From Bacteroidetes bacterium SW_11_45_7 (GTDB taxonomy: Bacteria; Bacteroidota; Bacteroidia; Chitinophagales; SW-11-45-7): a stretch of 8,255 bases of DNA. Both the position numbers and the translations under genes were made by a program. Location of the stretch: the NCBI GenBank assembly GCA_003022985.1, contig PXTV01000206.1, forward strand, positions 1 to 8,255, written 5' to 3'. The notes below the pieces were generated by a model. The model did no database searches, was not told the origin of the DNA, and saw only the letters and a list, made by a program, of their open reading frames with translations. Below, piece by piece: positions 1-6,097 of the stretch; positions within the stretch are counted from its first letter, which is position 1; the number at the start of each line of letters is the position of its first letter.

Positions 1-405
1 GGCGAACTCCAGCAGATCGGCACGCCCCCATCGGTCTATCATCGCCCTGTTAACGAATACGTGGCCGGTTTTTTCGGGAAGATCAATGTGCTCGAGGCAA
101 CCGTCACGAATGAAGGATACAGCTTTAGGGATGGCTTAATAGAAGCACCATCGGACTACAAAACAGGCACACAGCTAAAGCTCATGGTACGGCCGGAGGA
201 TATGCAAATCGTCTCAAAAGCAGAAGCCCACATAACGGGCAAAGTGTCCCATTCGTTCTACTTTGGCTCCTATCAGCAGGTGGTGGTTGATGTTGCAGGT
301 TCGCCTATTATTCTACGTACGGCTAATACGGAAACATTCGTAGAGGGGCAACAACTTTTCCTTGCCATTAACCGGCAGAATTTGGTGACGTTAACCAACT
401 CGTAA
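1..405 (+). CDS. ABC transporter ATP-binding protein, C-terminal part (TOBE domain), 5' truncated by window
   Basis: The reading frame is open from base 1, so the gene begins outside the window; 134 residues remain. It starts GELQQIGTPPSVYHRP, the segment that follows the H-loop in MalK/CysA/PotA/FbpC-type importer ATPases (typical form Q-x-GTP-x-x-x-Y-x-x-P). Next comes FFGKINVLEA, the usual linker into the C-terminal beta-rich part. RPEDMQI at about residues 64-70 is the characteristic RPE motif of the TOBE_2 domain. This domain sits in the cytosol and contributes to regulation or dimer contacts. The Walker A, Walker B and signature motifs are outside the window, so the substrate cannot be told; sulfate, polyamine, iron or sugar are all possible. 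Family assignment is firm, substrate unknown. No strong terminator follows immediately. Confidence 0.9.
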   Translation, partial: GELQQIGTPPSVYHRPVNEYVAGFFGKINVLEATVTNEGYSFRDGLIEAPSDYKTGTQLKLMVRPEDMQIVSKAEAHITGKVSHSFYFGSYQQVVVDVAGSPIILRTANTETFVEGQQLFLAINRQNLVTLTNS

Positions 406-500
406 CAAGAATGGAATCCAGTAAACAATGGAATCTTTCTACAGGCAAGAAGTGCGCTGCGGTTCTCCTATCGGAGGTTAGGGGCGGGCGTTACCAGGAA

Positions 501-525
501 GTCCGTAGCAGGGTTTTACGGTCAG
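501..525. repeat. Degenerate CCGTAGCA REP-like hairpin
   Basis: This 25-bp stretch matches the perfect hairpins at 3871-3891 and 5983-6005 and their flanks except at three positions, where the right arm has become TTTTACGG instead of TGCTACGG. CCGTA/TACGG still pair, but the inner stem is broken. It lies in the intergenic space after the ABC gene and is probably a decayed member of the same dispersed family. Confidence 0.6.
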
Positions 526-687
526 TTGTGAAATGATGATTAATTTAGTTGGCCAGGACATCAACCAAGGCCAAAGGGTTTTTGATCACCCTCGTAATTT
601 TCGAAATTGCGACTTACATTATTAATTTCTTTTGACAATTACTCTTTCTAAAAACAAGGTCTCGATCTTTGTCCAGGAGAAAGCAAA

Positions 688-877
688 ATGAAGGTAAGTT
701 TCAAAACCGGGAACGGTGGAGGACAATGGTCGTATTTACTGGTACGATGTACAAGGCAGGAAAGGTTGGAAGGCACGGTATGTAAAAGAGGTGGATGAAA
801 AAGAAGCAACCAGGCGATTCTGGCAGGAAATTTATGATGAAAAAGGTACTTTGGTAGAAATACATGAAAAAGAATAA
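688..877 (+). pseudogene. Small unknown plus-strand ORF with an apparent 1-nt frameshift
   Basis: An ATG at 688 follows AGGAGA at 675-680 with good Shine-Dalgarno spacing, and reads MKVSFKTGNGGG before going out of frame and ending at 796-798. Another frame, open from 698 to the TAA at 875-877, gives protein-like sequence: GRIYWYDVQGRKGWKARYV, then EKEATRRFWQEIYDEKG, then LVEIHEKE. Removing one base at about 705-715 joins the two frames into a protein of about 62 residues beginning MKVSFK-(T/P)-GTVEDNGRIYW. The long frame could alternatively start at GTG 716 (53 residues), but that start has no visible ribosome site. I do not recognise the family; it is charged, soluble and contains no membrane segment. 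It could be a pseudogene, a sequencing error, or a short intact gene with the GTG start. Confidence 0.5.
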
Positions 878-906
878 CATGGTTAGAAGTTCTTAAAAAC
901 AAAGGG

Positions 907-1043
907 GCTAAAGCCACTGTTGTATATGCTTTTGAACCCGTCAGTTAAAGCTGACGGCAATTGATAATGCTCGGATTTTTCAATATTCATTGCCGTTGGC
1001 TTCAGCCAAGGGATAACACTCAAATAACGATAGTGGCTTTAGC
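907..1043. repeat. Inverted pair of bipartite REP-like hairpins (BIME-like)
   Basis: Two bipartite units face each other. The left unit has GCTAAAGCCACT (907-918) followed by hairpin CCGTCAG-N6-CTGACGG (938-957). The right unit is its mirror: TTGGC-N4-GCCAA (996-1009) followed by AGTGGCTTTAGC (1032-1043). The outer 12-bp arms are exact reverse complements, the inner parts are similar (ACGGCAAT against ATTGCCGT), and the arm spacing is nearly symmetric (19 and 22 nt). This is the layout of REP doublets, commonly mobilised by REP-associated tyrosine transposases; no transposase gene is present here. It fills much of the gene-free stretch 878-1262, together with the attC-like repeat that begins at 1112. 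Confidence 0.7.
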
Positions 1044-1111
1044 TGCATTTTGTGTACCCACAACCATTAGAACCAGTAGCCGTGTTATTCAAAAGGTTTT
1101 TTTTGGCATTT

Positions 1112-1269
1112 GCTTCAAGGGTTCAGGGCTATGTGGCGGGGCTTCCGCTAGTGGGCGGACTGTAAGGATGAAAAACTGCGTTACTGTCGCCCGCTACCAA
1201 GCCTTAGAAAAAGCATTGAGCAAGCAACTTTGCACCTTGCCGGCCCTGATACATAGCCCATGTTATAGC
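1112..1269 (-). repeat. attC-like repeat, copy 1 (after the toxin gene)
   Basis: Read on the minus strand: end box GCTATAAC (1269-1262), two bases, stem arm GGGCTATGT (1259-1251), a long inner region, stem arm ACATAGCCC (1134-1126), TGAACC, and end box CTTGAAGC (1119-1112). The 9-bp arms pair perfectly. Bases 1168-1264 are identical to 2003-2099. An inner imperfect stem also exists (TAGTGGGCG at 1149-1157 with CGCCCGCTA at 1188-1196). This fits the R''-L''...L'-R' plan of integron attC sites and the length range of large chromosomal ones. The outer right box has C instead of the canonical G before TT, and the spacers are uneven, so this is a non-canonical or decayed site. Repeat: certain. attC identity: inferred. 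Confidence 0.65.
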
Positions 1270-1679
1270 ACGTACTGTTTCCAGTTCTCAACATTCAATC
1301 TTGCTATTCGGTCGAAATGCTTTTCATTATTGGTCACTAAAGTCATATCATTTTCAATGGCTATACCGGCAATTAGCAAGTCAATCTCATCCAGCGATTG
1401 TCCCTCTTGTCGTAAATTGGAATACAACTCGGCAGAAATTTTACATGATCTCTCAGTCAAGGGGACTATGAAATTTTCACTTATAAATGACTCAAATATT
1501 TCCAATTGTTTCATTGCATTTTTGGCAAGTAAACCGCTCGTGATCTCATAATAGGTGATTATGCTTATCTCAATTGATGAGCTTTCTTCAAGGTAAGCCT
1601 CAAAGTTTTTTACTACGGTAGGGTCTCCTTTAAAATAATAAGAAAGGATGTCCGTGTCGATTAAGGCATTATTGGTCAA
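1263..1679 (-). CDS. VapC-like PIN-domain toxin ribonuclease of a type II TA system
   Basis: The 138-residue length is normal for VapC-like PIN toxins, metal-dependent endoribonucleases that cut RNA in the cytosol until bound by their antitoxin. The acidic active-site residues are visible: D8 and D10 in LIDTDILSYYF, E45 in ITYYEITSGLL, D97/D100 in LDEIDLLIAGIAI, and the C-terminal TNNEKHF (116-122), where N118/E119 replaces the classical fourth aspartate, as is common in this family. The start is TTG: no in-frame ATG or GTG lies upstream before a stop. The first 11 nt overlap the antitoxin gene, so translation is probably coupled and kept lower than that of the antitoxin. The TAA stop lies inside the GCTATAAC box of the downstream attC-like repeat. 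The family is secure; the RNA target is unknown. Confidence 0.88.
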   Translation of the reverse strand: MTNNALIDTDILSYYFKGDPTVVKNFEAYLEESSSIEISIITYYEITSGLLAKNAMKQLEIFESFISENFIVPLTERSCKISAELYSNLRQEGQSLDEIDLLIAGIAIENDMTLVTNNEKHFDRIARLNVENWKQYVL

Positions 1680-1902
1680 ATCTTCTCTGATTTTTCTGCC
1701 TATTGGCTATTAAGTTAACAGTTAGGTCTTCCATGGCAGAATCATCAATGTCACTCCATGCGCCTGCATAGGACAAAACTTTTGATTGCGTTTCATTTTC
1801 TTCCAGTTCACCAAGGAACTTTTGGATTTCTTTAAGCTTCTTGGTTGACATTTTGTTAAGTTGTCGTATGATTTGACTCCGTATTCGATTTTCGGTCTTC
1901 AT
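1669..1902 (-). CDS. Antitoxin partner of the PIN toxin
   Basis: This small gene (77 residues, 234 nt) sits directly upstream of the PIN toxin and overlaps it by 11 nt, the usual antitoxin-first order. The N-terminal half is helical and charged (KMSTKKLKEIQKFLGELEE, about 18-36). The C-terminal half carries YAGAWSDIDD (45-54) followed by a helix ending VNLIANRQ, the motif I associate with Bacteroidota antitoxins paired with PIN toxins; this segment probably occupies the toxin's active-site groove. No clear HTH, ribbon-helix-helix or AbrB fold can be assigned by eye, so self-repression of the operon is assumed from TA systems in general. The ATG start has no strong Shine-Dalgarno sequence; its 67-nt leader begins at the attC-like box ending at 1970. 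Confidence 0.82.
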   Translation of the reverse strand: MKTENRIRSQIIRQLNKMSTKKLKEIQKFLGELEENETQSKVLSYAGAWSDIDDSAMEDLTVNLIANRQKNQRRFDQ

Positions 1903-1969
1903 TGCGTTTATTTTTACCTAAATTTAACAAACAAATGGCTTTTTTAATCACAGGATATTTTAAGCATGT

Positions 1970-2103
1970 GCTATAACGGTCAGGACTATGTGTTCTGAGC
2001 TAATGAAAAACTGCGTTACTGTCGCCCGCTACCAAGCCTTAGAAAAAGCATTGAGCAAGCAACTTTGCACCTTGCCGGCCCTGATACATAGCCCATGTTG
2101 GGC
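1970..2103 (-). repeat. attC-like repeat, copy 2 (after the Fic gene)
   Basis: Minus strand: box GCCCAAC (2103-2097, RYYYAAC form), two bases, arm GGGCTATGT (2094-2086), inner region, arm ACATAGTCC (1991-1983; one A-C mismatch in the stem), TGACC, box GTTATAGC (1977-1970). It begins 14 bp after the Fic stop codon. The 97 bp at 2003-2099 are identical to copy 1; the right part is diverged and 22 bp shorter, missing most of one arm of copy 1's inner stem. The two end boxes do not match each other beyond AAC/GTT, as expected when the left box belongs to the Fic unit and the right box to the next cassette. attC identity is inferred from layout only. Confidence 0.65.
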
Positions 2104-2117
2104 GTTCGTATTTCTTT

Positions 2118-3590
2118 TTAAAACTCACTAGCAATTTGTGCAAGGGTTAATGTCAATACATTTTCTAAAAATGCCTTAATGTTTTTCTCTTTTGCGTCAA
2201 TATCTTGATTTATAGAAATTACATGAGGCTTAATATCAAGAGGTAAAGTCGAATCAATTCTATTTTGATGATCTCCATGTAAGTATTCTAAAAAAGCCCC
2301 AATTGCAATAGTGCTATCATCGTACCCATAATGATGAATACTTATACCAAGTTGATATGATTTATCTTCTGGCATTTCAATTCGGAATATTAGCCAGCCT
2401 TTTGGAAAATTTCGATTAAAGAAATAGTTATGTTTTTTTGCATATTTAATGATTTGACTGTAGTAGTAATGTTGCTTTGATTGATCATTAGGTGCACATT
2501 CTTCAATAGTTATACTAGCATTACCATTTAACTTCGAACTTAAGTTTTCACAAGCCTCATACAGGTACTTCTTGCAAAATTCAAAAATTTTCATTCTTGC
2601 CTCATTAAGTTCCTCTTCACGCTTTTTTTCTTTCCATTGCTGCCATCGTTCTAATTTACCTGAAAATATTTTTGATACTTCCTCAAAAGAAGTGCTAGAT
2701 ACTTCTCTAATATTTAATGCTTTCTCAATAAGTCTATTTTGTACTTCAGAAAAATAATTTACTAAAGGTTGCGGTTCCCCTTTGTCTGCCTGTTCTAATG
2801 CTTCAATGTATATTTCCTTTGCTTCCTCACGTAAAACTGTAAAGGGAAAATAACCATTTTTAATTAGTATTAAACTTGATAGTAGACGAGCCACTCTACC
2901 ATTTCCATCCTGAAAAGGATGAATAATTGTAAAAGAATGATGAAACCAAGCCGAGATTATTATTGGGTGAATTTTGTTTTCAGAAGCTTGGTTATATAGA
3001 TTCACCAGATTATCCATTTCTGAATGGACATGCTCAGGAGGACAATATTGGATAACTGTGCCATCTTCCCGAGAAGGGTTGTTTTCCCTTTCCTTAAATT
3101 CCCCTTTCAATAAAGGAATTTGTGTTTTGTTCCCAAATTGGTCACGTCCCTCTACATAATCCTGGTTTCTTGTTACAAGTGCATGAAGTTCTTTTATAAA
3201 CCCAACTGTTAATTCTCGATTATCCTTCACTATATCGAAAATAAAGTCAATAGCTTCTATATGGTCATTTAGGTGATTTAGAAGTTTCGGGACAGGAATA
3301 TTAGTATCACCGTTACTAACATATGATTCAACAAAACCTTTTTTAATAAAAGTCTCTGTAATTCCCTTTTCAAGGTCATACATTTTTTCCACTACCCCTG
3401 TTTCAATAGCATGTTCCCTCTTTAATCGTGCAATAAACTCTTGGTATTCTTGTGAATTTTCTTGGAGGACCTTTCTTCGATGAAACCAAGATGGCGCAAT
3501 ATCATCAACTTGTGAGGTATCACAATCTTTCCATTTATCATTGAATTCAATATGTTCCCAAAGTCGGTAGTATTTATTTTTTTCTCTCAT
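2118..3590 (-). CDS. Fic-domain protein (probable AMP-transferase)
   Basis: This 490-residue protein (numbering here is from the 3590 ATG) has a complete Fic motif, HPFQDGNGR..R at about 224-235. H224 is the catalytic base, and the motif holds the nucleotide phosphates. Fic proteins usually transfer AMP from ATP to hydroxyl side chains. Upstream are the flap region (GRDQFGNKTQIPLLKGEF, about 148-165) and YCPPEHVHSEM (182-192), both typical of the fold. AIETGVVEKMYDLEKG (61-76) occupies the usual N-terminal regulatory helix, but the S/T of the inhibitory [S/T]xxxE[G/N] motif is not evident (E is four before the conserved E). About 200 C-terminal residues, partly charged helix, are unrecognised. 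A TTG immediately precedes the ATG; I prefer ATG. No small antitoxin gene adjoins it. It is AT-rich compared with its right-hand neighbour, suggesting acquisition, and ends 14 bp before attC-like copy 2. Confidence 0.88.
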   Translation of the reverse strand: MREKNKYYRLWEHIEFNDKWKDCDTSQVDDIAPSWFHRRKVLQENSQEYQEFIARLKREHAIETGVVEKMYDLEKGITETFIKKGFVESYVSNGDTNIPVPKLLNHLNDHIEAIDFIFDIVKDNRELTVGFIKELHALVTRNQDYVEGRDQFGNKTQIPLLKGEFKERENNPSREDGTVIQYCPPEHVHSEMDNLVNLYNQASENKIHPIIISAWFHHSFTIIHPFQDGNGRVARLLSSLILIKNGYFPFTVLREEAKEIYIEALEQADKGEPQPLVNYFSEVQNRLIEKALNIREVSSTSFEEVSKIFSGKLERWQQWKEKKREEELNEARMKIFEFCKKYLYEACENLSSKLNGNASITIEECAPNDQSKQHYYYSQIIKYAKKHNYFFNRNFPKGWLIFRIEMPEDKSYQLGISIHHYGYDDSTIAIGAFLEYLHGDHQNRIDSTLPLDIKPHVISINQDIDAKEKNIKAFLENVLTLTLAQIASEF

Positions 3591-3924
3591 CAATTTGTGT
3601 TTTTACATTTTATTGTGGCTATTCAAATGATGAATGCCAAACTTGTTTATATCCTTCACAAATGTTTCCTTAACCAACTACCTGTCGTTGGATATGTCTC
3701 ATTACGGAGGAGCATACATATCGTGAACTTAAACATTTTTAGAAGTCATCAAAAGGTGATTTGATCTGTTGCTCTTCTCGTACTCACATACGTAAAAGCT
3801 CTGTCGTTTTGCTGCTTTTTTGCCCCAACACCCCGCTCTGCCCATCGCAAGGCTCTACGGGTTGATCTCCTCCGTAGCAGGGTGCTACGGACAGGTGAGT
3901 ATGGCGTTTTGATGAGGTGATCCG
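3591..3924. other. Intergenic region between the SEC-C gene and the Fic gene
   Basis: No convincing gene is seen in these 334 bases. They hold the presumed Fic promoter region (AT-rich, 3591-3760), a GCCAAAC heptamer at 3636-3642 that differs by one base from the GCCCAAC expected at the 5' edge of a Fic cassette, and a perfect CCGTAGCA hairpin at 3871-3891. No third copy of the attC-like repeat and no integrase fragment is present. Confidence 0.6.
3871..3891. repeat. CCGTAGCA REP-like hairpin, perfect copy
   Basis: The hairpin has 9-bp arms TCCGTAGCA and TGCTACGGA around a GGG loop and is followed by CAG. The same sequence recurs at 5983-6005, and a decayed form at 501-525. It lies about 34 bp beyond the stop codon of the minus-strand SEC-C gene, where it could also act as a 3'-end structure for that transcript, but no T-run follows in that direction. 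Confidence 0.75.
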
Positions 3925-5778
3925 CTACCTTTTCGCCATTCGCTCCTCGTCTTCGTCTTTTCGCAGGCAGCACTTCTTGTATTTCTTGCCGCTGCCACAG
4001 TGGCACGGGTCGTTGCGGCCCGGTTTCTCTTCCTTGACAATCGGGGTCGTATGGCTCAAAGGCGACCAATCCTGAGCAGAGTCCTTCTGCCCCAAGAGTT
4101 CATCGTTGGCCGGGTAGTCATCGTACCAATCGTCATACAAGTCGTAAAAGCGGTCTTCAAAAGAGGCATAATGCTCACGCCAGTTCTCTCTGCTCAAATG
4201 GGCGGGCTTCATGACATCGGGATACTTGATGACGCCTGTTTGAAGCTCTTCACGGGCTTCTTCTAACTCCACAAGGTCCTGAAACTCGAACCTCCTGGCT
4301 TGGTGCTTTTTCTGTTGATACTCCTGCTCCCTTTGTTCAATTATATCCTTAAGGACGGGCAAGGCAGATTTAAGCTGCAAATAGCTCACCTGGTGACCCC
4401 ACATGTCGCGGGCAATGGTGTTCGGGTCTTTGAGAACCTCTATGATCTGTTCTTCATATTTGGCCGTGTCAGCATAAGCAAGGGCGTCATACAAGTAGAT
4501 GATTTTTGTGTTATCTGATTGTTGAACAGCCGGGTCTTTAGCCACCTCGATAACCCTGGGCACTACGATATCCGGGAACTTCTCGGCAAGCGCTGTGATC
4601 AGCCATTCGACTTGCTCAAACAGAAAATCCCAATCGAAGAAGCTGCTCGTCACCAGGCCGATCACCGGCTCGATGAGGTCTTCGCAAAGGTGGCCTTCGG
4701 CAGCAACGGCAAACCACAAGGGCGCCAGATCACTTTGCAACATATAGTATTCATGCTTGGTGCAATACGCCAGGTTGCTGATGATCGCATTTCTTGCTTC
4801 CGCAGACCGGTCCTTCTGCAAATACTCAATGGCTTGGTAAGGAATCCCTTTTTCGCACTGTTCAAGAATATAAACGGCAGATTGGGTGGTCGGGAACTCT
4901 TCCGGGGGTTGCGGTAGTTGAGTGAGGTTATGAAGATAGCGCTCTTCACATATGGAAATTTCATGCTTTTCCAGGTAAAATATCTCGATGGCCATCGCTT
5001 GTTGGATCAGCTCTTTGGCCTTTTCCCCGGTAAACCCTTCATTCGCCAATCTTTCGAAAGTTTCGGCCTCCTTTTCCGAAGGCTTTCGGCCCCTTTCCTC
5101 AACACTGCCGAACAGGCCGCTGCGGAACTTTTCATGCGCGTAAATGTCCTCTGGCTGCCTTAGGTCTTTCAGTTCCTCGTATTCCGAAAGTTCGGACATC
5201 CCCTCCCGCATTCGGATTTTTTCGCCCAGTTCCATGAGAGAGTAGTTGGTGAGGGATCGATTGAAAAAGGAGGCGTCCCACTCTTCCCCTAAAACATCGA
5301 GGGCGTTTTCATGGTCGGGGTGTTCCTGGTCGTTCAGCGCCTCCAGCAAATCACTGTAGCCGAAAACGCCACCGCAATCCTCGGGCGGGCAGGCGCCTGC
5401 GCCATCTATGACTTGCGGGTAGAGCTTGCTGTTGTCAGGCGTGACTATCTTTTCTACTGTGATCAGGTGCTCCCAGTGATCCCCGAAATCATATATGTAC
5501 GTCAACTGCTGATTTTCGCTGGCTAAAAACTCATGTACGGAAACAGCGTGGCTTTCCCGGTCTTTTGGGTTTTTGTCCACGTGTTGGAACGGCCCGTCAT
5601 CATGGATGTGCCAATCATCAATTTCAAATTTATAGCAATGTTCCCCAAACCAACTCATTACCTCTTGTAGTATTTGATGCAGGTCTTTGAAACTGATAAA
5701 GTGAGGTACCTGGATTCTCCGCCAAATGAGCGGTTCACTGCCGGCTAATTCAATTTTGAGCTGATAGATGTTAGACAT
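3925..5778 (-). CDS. pRiA4b ORF-3-like domain protein with C-terminal SEC-C zinc motif
   Basis: This is a 617-residue cytosolic protein. Residues 1 to about 175 match the plasmid pRiA4b ORF-3-like domain: YQLKIEL at 5-11, PLIWRRIQVP at 16-25, the hallmark YDFGDHWEH at 96-104, and GACPPEDCGG at 128-137. Residues of about 190-530 are mostly helical and charged, with paired helices suggestive of HEAT-like repeats; I cannot name that domain. The C-terminus has the SEC-C motif GRNDPCHCGSGKKYKKCC, with zinc ligands C592, C594, C603 and C604, as in the SecA tail and many stand-alone proteins. SEC-C motifs bind zinc and can contact proteins or ribosomes, so a protein-interaction role is plausible but unproven. 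It appears monocistronic, with REP-like hairpins in both flanking intergenic regions. Start: ATG 5778; no strong Shine-Dalgarno. Confidence 0.88.
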   Translation of the reverse strand: MSNIYQLKIELAGSEPLIWRRIQVPHFISFKDLHQILQEVMSWFGEHCYKFEIDDWHIHDDGPFQHVDKNPKDRESHAVSVHEFLASENQQLTYIYDFGDHWEHLITVEKIVTPDNSKLYPQVIDGAGACPPEDCGGVFGYSDLLEALNDQEHPDHENALDVLGEEWDASFFNRSLTNYSLMELGEKIRMREGMSELSEYEELKDLRQPEDIYAHEKFRSGLFGSVEERGRKPSEKEAETFERLANEGFTGEKAKELIQQAMAIEIFYLEKHEISICEERYLHNLTQLPQPPEEFPTTQSAVYILEQCEKGIPYQAIEYLQKDRSAEARNAIISNLAYCTKHEYYMLQSDLAPLWFAVAAEGHLCEDLIEPVIGLVTSSFFDWDFLFEQVEWLITALAEKFPDIVVPRVIEVAKDPAVQQSDNTKIIYLYDALAYADTAKYEEQIIEVLKDPNTIARDMWGHQVSYLQLKSALPVLKDIIEQREQEYQQKKHQARRFEFQDLVELEEAREELQTGVIKYPDVMKPAHLSRENWREHYASFEDRFYDLYDDWYDDYPANDELLGQKDSAQDWSPLSHTTPIVKEEKPGRNDPCHCGSGKKYKKCCLRKDEDEERMAKR

Positions 5779-5982
5779 GGCGCATGGTTTGTTCCGAAGT
5801 TAACAAGTTTTGGCAAATGGAAAAAAGGGGTGAATGTTTTGGTAAAAGTCGGAAAGTATGGAATTCTGATGTAAGCAAGGTTCCACTTTTCCATTATCGA
5901 TTTCATTTGCTATCAATATAAAGGATCATGACAATTTTAACAACCAACTACATACAATACGGCAAGATGAGGGCGGCAGCAC

Positions 5983-6005
5983 GTCCGTAGCAGGGTGCTA
6001 CGGAC
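5983..6005. repeat. CCGTAGCA REP-like hairpin, perfect copy
   Basis: This is the longest version of the family: 10-bp arms GTCCGTAGCA and TGCTACGGAC around a GGG loop. It shares with the copy at 3871 the whole hairpin plus the trailing CAG. It is about 200 bp upstream of the SEC-C gene. Confidence 0.75.
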
Positions 6006-6097
6006 AGCTGTTGAAACTCTAAGGTGCTTAGGCACACTATCAACAGATGTATGCCAAAACCTTGGGGTAGGCCTCTCTCAATAATTTTGGTACATTA

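Larger units (their letters stand above)
1119..1976 (-). mobile_element. Putative excisable gene cassette carrying the antitoxin-toxin operon
   Basis: The unit runs on the minus strand from the TTATAGC end of repeat copy 2 (1976) through antitoxin and toxin to the TT junction of repeat copy 1 (1119), about 858 bp. The GCTATAAC box directly after the toxin (1269-1262) is the exact complement of the GTTATAGC box that opens the unit (1977-1970). In integron cassettes this match between a cassette's own 5' end and its own R'' box follows from site-specific recombination. One compact operon with little other sequence, followed at once by the recombination site, is typical cassette architecture. 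No integrase gene and no attI site are visible, so it would be an integrase-less cluster or part of a larger array. Duplicated repeats flanking a TA module by another mechanism is the main alternative. Confidence 0.5.

Noticed and set aside
549..583. TTGGCC/GGCCAA hairpin followed by a T-run
   Set aside because: Only 6 bp of stem around a 14-nt loop, a four-base gap before the T-run, and 144 bp past the ABC stop codon; too weak to call a terminator.
631..671. Possible Bacteroidota promoter before the small plus-strand ORF
   Set aside because: The TTTG and nnATCTTTG elements are about 30 nt apart, too far for a -33/-7 pair.
648..917. 89-codon minus-strand ORF
   Set aside because: Antisense to the small plus-strand ORF, with low-complexity Pro/Phe-rich translation; a shadow.
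961..1551. 196-codon plus-strand ORF
   Set aside because: It runs across the REP doublet, attC-like repeat and the antisense of the PIN toxin; no protein family features, so it is a shadow.
3591..3924. Possible integrase or attI upstream of the Fic gene
   Set aside because: No coding frame resembling a tyrosine recombinase and no further copy of the repeat is present; only a one-mismatch GCCAAAC box was found.
3749..4069. 106-codon minus-strand ORF, Arg-rich
   Set aside because: Out of frame over the 3' end of the SEC-C gene and a REP-like hairpin; composition typical of a shadow frame.
4519..4917. 132-codon plus-strand ORF and other frames inside 3925-5778
   Set aside because: All antisense or out of frame to the well-supported pRiA4b ORF-3/SEC-C gene.
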